Shown here: positions 15,703-18,925 of the stretch, piece by piece
How positions within the stretch are numbered: position 1 is the stretch's first letter
Layout: each line of letters begins with the position of its first letter
NCBI GenBank assembly: GCA_002381945.1
Contig: DFXY01000052.1
Span: 1-18,925 of the forward strand
Origin: Bacteriovoracaceae bacterium UBA4096
GTDB lineage: Bacteria > Bdellovibrionota > Bacteriovoracia > Bacteriovoracales > Bacteriovoracaceae
DNA: 18,925 nucleotides
Reading direction: 5' to 3'
Position numbers and translations under genes: made by a program
The notes under the pieces: model-generated
Database searches by the model: none
What the model saw: only the letters and a program-made list of their open reading frames with translations
What the model was told of the DNA's origin: nothing

Positions 15703-15714
15703 TATGATTATACT
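15703..15714. promoter_or_regulatory. Overlapping divergent -10 boxes between mtgA and rlmC
   Basis: The 30-bp gap between the two ATGs contains a perfect TATAAT read leftward (15707-15712, for mtgA) and TATGAT read rightward (15703-15708, for rlmC). No good -35 was found for either. The rightward box would place transcription start at or within a few bases of the rlmC ATG (15717), and rlmC has no Shine-Dalgarno sequence. Confidence 0.4.
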
Positions 15715-15716
15715 GC

Positions 15717-16865
15717 ATGAAGACTTTTTGCAGTTATTATAATCAAGACATTTGCAAATCCTGTGATTTAATCTCACGGGATTATTCCGATCAAATCCTT
15801 TTAAAAGAGAAAGTCCTAGAGAGGGCCTTAGCTGATTTGGATTATCCAAAATTTCTCTCCCCCGTCCATTCCTCTCCTACTGCATTCAGGAATAAGGCCA
15901 AAATGGTCGTAACCGGTACTCAGAATGAACCTATTATCGGTCTCTGGGGAGAAAGTGATCTGGACCGTGGTCGGGAACTTCTAAATTGTCCTCTGCATGT
16001 AACTCAAATTAATGAAATGCTTCCGGCCCTTAAGGATTTTATCAGAACGGCAAAGCTAGTGCCTTATCACATTGGTTCCAAAACTGGTGAGCTCAAAGGT
16101 ATCATTCTTTTTCACTCTGAACAAAGCCATGAGACATACTTGCGTTTTATTCTAAGGTCAAAAGAGTCACTTGATCGTATTCGTAAAAATCAGAATATCC
16201 TCCTTCAGGAATTTCCTCATCTGAAGTGCATCTCAGTTAATATACAGCCTATTGCACATGCACTTTTAGAAGGAGAAGAAGAAATTTTTATCACGGATAA
16301 AAAATCGATCCTACATAAACTGGGTGAAACCAATTTTATGCTTGGACCCAGGGCCTTTGTTCAAACCAATCAGGAAGTGGCAACCAAACTCTATGAAACG
16401 GCTGCCTTATGGGTAAAGGAAACAAAACTTAGAAAGTTTATGGAACTTTATTGTGGGCAGGGTGCCTTCAGCTTTTTTGCCTCTCCATATATTGAGCAGG
16501 CCATGGGTGTAGAAATAAACCAAGAGGCAGTTAAAGAGGCAAATCGTACTGCAGAAGCTTTTGGACTCGCACATTTAAAGTTTAAGAGTGCGGATGCGGC
16601 CATGATTGAACTTGAAATTAAAAGTTTTGAACCTGATATAATCTTAGTCAATCCCCCACGGAGGGGATTAGCCCAGGCATCTAAATTGCTCTTGCAACAT
16701 AAGCCTGAGGTTATTATTTATTCAAGCTGCAATCACGAGACTCTTTGCCAGGATCTACAGAAACTTGCAGCCTTTTATCATATAACCAAGATCAAAATCT
16801 TCGACATGTTCCCTAATACAAATCACTTTGAAACTTTAGTTCAATTAAATCTTAAATCTATTTAA
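15717..16865 (+). CDS. rlmC: 23S rRNA (uracil(747)-C5)-methyltransferase RlmC
   Basis: The 382-residue sequence follows E. coli RlmC (375 residues) along its whole length. The 4Fe-4S ligands are Cys5, Cys13, Cys16 and Cys91, giving the RlmC C-x7-C-x2-C spacing with no TRAM domain. FRNKAKMVVTG is at 58-68. The SAM-site elements are FVQTN (214-218), ELYCGQG (243-249) and NPPRRG (312-317). The catalytic Cys338 lies in YSSCNH and the base Glu372 follows. It methylates 23S rRNA at U747. It lacks a visible ribosome-binding site and may be made from a leaderless transcript. Its last 21 bp overlap the convergent YejM-like gene. Confidence 0.95.
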   Translation: MKTFCSYYNQDICKSCDLISRDYSDQILLKEKVLERALADLDYPKFLSPVHSSPTAFRNKAKMVVTGTQNEPIIGLWGESDLDRGRELLNCPLHVTQINEMLPALKDFIRTAKLVPYHIGSKTGELKGIILFHSEQSHETYLRFILRSKESLDRIRKNQNILLQEFPHLKCISVNIQPIAHALLEGEEEIFITDKKSILHKLGETNFMLGPRAFVQTNQEVATKLYETAALWVKETKLRKFMELYCGQGAFSFFASPYIEQAMGVEINQEAVKEANRTAEAFGLAHLKFKSADAAMIELEIKSFEPDIILVNPPRRGLAQASKLLLQHKPEVIIYSSCNHETLCQDLQKLAAFYHITKIKIFDMFPNTNHFETLVQLNLKSI

Positions 16866-18311
16866 CGTCTTAATGGCCGGAAAGATCAATTCAGATCTTG
16901 GACTTCCTTCTTTTATCAAGGAATTATTCTGAACCTCAATCGTTGAGTTGTTTTTAAAATCCAGAATTTTAAAATGTCCTTTTTCCGAAAGAAGTAACCA
17001 ATCTCTGCCAGCTTGAGACAAGGGATAACCTAAACCGGTTAAGCTGAAAGCATTTTTACAATTCCACATATCATTTATAATCGAAGGCATAAGATCGTAA
17101 TGAGAAGTAGGATGATTGAAATAACCTTTTTTACGTTGAGGAGTGATGTGCAAAAGAGGAATGTTATTATGAGCGCTACCTGAAGATCCTCCAGTGAATA
17201 CAATATGTGTATTAGTGAGCATATTTTCTTTCAATAAGATCAGAATTACATCTTGAATAACTCTATCAGCTTCGCTGGCACTCAAATCCAAAACCATCGA
17301 TACAAAATAAGGTTGCTTGTTTGTTCTCTCTTGTGACCAGCTCATAAATTTATTAAAAACTTCAGAATGATTTCTGCCCAGATCCAGGACTTCATAGTTC
17401 CGCTTATTCATTTCATGCAGGAAAAAAGGCTTTATATTGAGAATCTCAGATTCATAGGCCGCAGGAACAGAATAAAAAAGCGAGAACAATCCGCCTTGTT
17501 CGTTGAAGGCCACATCAAGATGGTTATCGTAATTAATAGCATGATCCTTCATATGAAAAACATGAGGCATACTTTCTTCATTCAGCTGATTTTGGCTCCA
17601 TTCTTTCAAAGCGATCACAACCAGGTTAGGATTTTGAACTCCCTGGCATGTAAGAGTTGATGGATAATAAAATTTCCGGCCATCATCAGAAGTTGATTCT
17701 TTTTTAGGATAAAAATCCAACGGCAAAAGAGTTGTTAGTTCCGGCCGAATACTTCCAAAATAAAAGAAGACTTTACTCAGCATTACGAAGAGTAAGATCA
17801 GGATTAAATACCAATTTTTAACCGGATTGCTGAATCTTCCCTGCATCGCTCGCCAATGAGTTTCACCTCGAATCCAGATAAATAAGGCAAAAACTAAAAA
17901 ACTAACAGCAACCAAAATCACCACAAGTTGTGAAGTCAGTAAGTTCTCGAGTCCTTCCTCCCAAAACATTTTCCCCAAAAAGCTAGAGAGGTGCATCTGA
18001 TACTGAGCAAATGAGACAGCATCGAAGAGAATAAATATGTTCAATGCCAAGATCAGAATAAGTGACCAGAAACGAGAGATATAGTAACCAGGTATGAGTA
18101 AAACGAGAGGACAATAAAGAACAAAATAAACTACGGCATTCATCAAACCCAGATGGCCTATAAGATTTAAAGTGAAATAAAACCACTCACTTGTTGAACC
18201 CGGCAGAATGGAGCTTTTAAGTGAAACGAGGGCCAGAAGAATTGATAGAGGCCAAGAAATACCAAAAAAAAGTTTTCGACCCCAGGAAAGAACAAATTTT
18301 CTACGGTTCAT
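16845..18311 (-). CDS. YejM/PbgA/LapC-like inner-membrane protein with degenerate sulfatase-fold domain
   Basis: The 488-residue protein has about five membrane segments (roughly 15-35, 46-72, 78-102, 126-148, 165-187), followed by a periplasmic alkaline-phosphatase/sulfatase-fold domain. This layout, plus FAQYQMHLSSFLGKMFW near 100 and GGLFSLFYSVPAAYESEIL near 280, resembles E. coli YejM (586 residues), which senses periplasmic LPS and restrains LpxC turnover. The metal-binding residues of active sulfatases are not evident: the expected Asp-His motif reads FTGGSSGSAHNN. It is therefore probably a pseudoenzyme, and about 100 residues shorter than YejM. ATG 18311 has GGGGA just upstream. Its 3' end overlaps rlmC by 21 bp. 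Confidence 0.78.
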   Translation of the reverse strand: MNRRKFVLSWGRKLFFGISWPLSILLALVSLKSSILPGSTSEWFYFTLNLIGHLGLMNAVVYFVLYCPLVLLIPGYYISRFWSLILILALNIFILFDAVSFAQYQMHLSSFLGKMFWEEGLENLLTSQLVVILVAVSFLVFALFIWIRGETHWRAMQGRFSNPVKNWYLILILLFVMLSKVFFYFGSIRPELTTLLPLDFYPKKESTSDDGRKFYYPSTLTCQGVQNPNLVVIALKEWSQNQLNEESMPHVFHMKDHAINYDNHLDVAFNEQGGLFSLFYSVPAAYESEILNIKPFFLHEMNKRNYEVLDLGRNHSEVFNKFMSWSQERTNKQPYFVSMVLDLSASEADRVIQDVILILLKENMLTNTHIVFTGGSSGSAHNNIPLLHITPQRKKGYFNHPTSHYDLMPSIINDMWNCKNAFSLTGLGYPLSQAGRDWLLLSEKGHFKILDFKNNSTIEVQNNSLIKEGSPRSELIFPAIKTLNRFKI

Positions 18312-18335
18312 TAAGTCCCCATTTATTATGCTTTA

Positions 18336-18364
18336 ATTCTAATCACTGCAGGGCTCTATTACAA
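18336..18364 (-). promoter_or_regulatory. Candidate promoter for the YejM-like gene
   Basis: On the minus strand, TTGTAA (18359-18364) and TAGAAT (18336-18341) are separated by 17 bp, 25 bp upstream of ATG 18311. The -35 matches four and the -10 five of six consensus positions. Confidence 0.45.
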
Positions 18365-18420
18365 CCAGCGGCGTAGGTAAGTTCCTAAGTTTCCTGGAAA
18401 TTTCAAAAGATTTAAAATCT

Positions 18421-18440
18421 CTGTTTGATATATCAAACAG
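18421..18440. promoter_or_regulatory. Perfect 20-bp palindrome, likely operator
   Basis: CTGTTTGATA is followed at once by its exact reverse complement TATCAAACAG. Uninterrupted symmetry of this length suits binding by a dimeric HTH regulator. It covers the -35 hexamer of the promoter for the small gene at 18473, so binding would be expected to block that promoter. It is 110 bp upstream of the divergent YejM-like gene start and could affect both. Confidence 0.6.
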
Positions 18441-18452
18441 TCGTATTACAAT
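18425..18452 (+). promoter_or_regulatory. Strong sigma-70-type promoter for the 52-residue gene
   Basis: TTGATA (18425-18430) and TACAAT (18447-18452) are 16 bp apart; each matches consensus at five of six positions. The -35 lies within the 20-bp palindrome. The predicted start near 18459 leaves a short leader containing AGAGGG. Confidence 0.6.
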
Positions 18453-18472
18453 ACAGACAGAGGGCAATTTTT

Positions 18473-18631
18473 ATGATTATTCATCACTCTATTAAGCTAC
18501 TGGAACAACTCACTGAAATTGAAAGTCTAATTAGTAGAATTGAAAATTATATAGAAGAAAATAAACTTGAAGTAGATCGGGAAAAAATCCTGGAAGCCGT
18601 AATAGCTTCCAGGAAATTCAAAGAATCTTAG
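18473..18631 (+). CDS. Small helical protein of unknown function (52 residues)
   Basis: From ATG 18473 the frame encodes 52 residues. AGAGGG eight bases upstream is a good ribosome-binding site, and a near-consensus promoter precedes it, which supports a real gene despite its size. The peptide is predicted to be almost all helix, with a heptad-like pattern (LLEQLTEIESLISRIENYI) and no signal peptide, cysteine or known motif. A small cytoplasmic coiled-coil or partner-binding protein is plausible. The frame continues upstream to a TTG at 18425, but that would translate the promoter. Codons for ILEAVIASR form the stem of a terminator for the opposite strand. The 3' end overlaps the outer-membrane protein gene by 4 bp. 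Confidence 0.6.
   Translation: MIIHHSIKLLEQLTEIESLISRIENYIEENKLEVDREKILEAVIASRKFKES
18582..18614 (-). terminator. Rho-independent terminator for the outer-membrane protein gene
   Basis: TCCTGGAAGC (18588-18597) and GCTTCCAGGA (18605-18614) make a perfect 10-bp stem with a 7-nt loop. On the minus strand the stem is followed directly by six T (18582-18587), the classic intrinsic terminator form. It lies 13 bp past the stop of the gene at 18628 and wholly inside the 52-residue gene on the other strand. Confidence 0.8.
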
Positions 18632-18925
18632 AAAAGAAAGTCTACGCCAAGACCGAAGAAGTTTTCACGACGATTTTTAAGCTCTTCGTTACTGCCTTGA
18701 TCTTTAATGTCGTAATCAGCATTACGAGACATTCCGTAGTTTAAACGAGCAATAAAGTTATTAGTGATTAAGTATTTAGCAGTAAAACGGAAATCTAAAT
18801 CCATGTGAGAATCCGATTTAATTTTGCCACCATTTTTAACATCAGATTCAGTTTCACCCACCTGAGTGGCCTGAGCAGAAATTGACATCATAAACTCATT
18901 AACTGGACGATACTGATAAGCTGCA
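18628..18925 (-). CDS. Outer-membrane beta-barrel protein, C-terminal end (partial)
   Basis: The frame is open to the right edge, so the N-terminus lies outside the window; 98 residues are visible, and the internal ATG at 18891 is not the true start. Alternating hydrophobic and polar residues give strand-like segments (FMMSISAQATQV, HMDLDFRFTAKYLI, NFIARLNYGMSR) joined by polar loops. The chain ends in FFGLGVDFLF, and a C-terminal Phe is the usual BAM recognition signal of outer-membrane barrels. The substrate or role cannot be told from this piece. A strong terminator follows 13 bp downstream. Confidence 0.75.
   Translation of the reverse strand, partial: AAYQYRPVNEFMMSISAQATQVGETESDVKNGGKIKSDSHMDLDFRFTAKYLITNNFIARLNYGMSRNADYDIKDQGSNEELKNRRENFFGLGVDFLF

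Noticed and set aside
16882..16899. AAGATC/GATCTT hairpin just after rlmC as a terminator
   Set aside because: Only six AT-rich pairs and no T-run follows; it is inside the YejM-like coding sequence.
1..18925. CRISPR array, prophage, insertion sequence or defence island
   Set aside because: No regularly spaced repeats, transposase, integrase, restriction or toxin-antitoxin genes were seen on either strand.

Overview
The window looks like ordinary chromosome from a Gram-negative, moderately A+T-rich bacterium. It encodes lipoproteins, an LptF/LptG permease, a YejM-like protein and an outer-membrane barrel. The gene content and protein style suggest Bdellovibrionota, perhaps the Bacteriovorax/Halobacteriovorax/Peredibacter side. 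That placement is an inference from family resemblance, not from a search. Genes are densely packed on both strands. I see no rRNA, tRNA, CRISPR array, transposase or phage gene.

Layout. 1-4149: the C-terminally cut end of a Nit2-like carbon-nitrogen hydrolase, a divergent UPF0104/LPG-synthase-TM membrane protein, then a lepA-hypothetical gene pair on the minus strand. 4150-4820: a 380-bp gap with nested inverted repeats, followed by a small ten-cysteine lipoprotein. 4863-8523 (minus): a K+ uptake operon, ktrB-ktrA plus a HAMP-PAS membrane sensor with no output domain. 8515-11714 (plus): an m5U RNA methyltransferase, then a promoter and the PilW/PilF-like TPR lipoprotein-rodZ pair. 11716-12846 (minus): a lone LptF/LptG permease. 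12921-14931 (plus): pepA-trmL, overlapping. 14928-16865: mtgA (minus) and rlmC (plus), diverging from overlapping -10-like boxes. 16845-18311 (minus): a YejM/PbgA-like protein. 18421-18631 (plus): a perfect 20-bp palindrome on the -35 of a promoter for a 52-residue protein. 18628-18925 (minus): the C-terminal end of an outer-membrane barrel whose likely terminator lies inside that small gene.

Several genes serve the envelope: RodZ and MtgA (peptidoglycan and shape), the LptF/G permease and YejM-like protein (LPS transport and LPS control), two lipoproteins and an outer-membrane protein. Others serve translation: LepA, TrmL and two m5U RNA methyltransferases. I found no clear new defence or mobile system. 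The points most worth a second look are the palindrome/small gene/embedded terminator cluster at the right end, the structured gap at 4254-4411, and the output-less sensor in the K+ operon.
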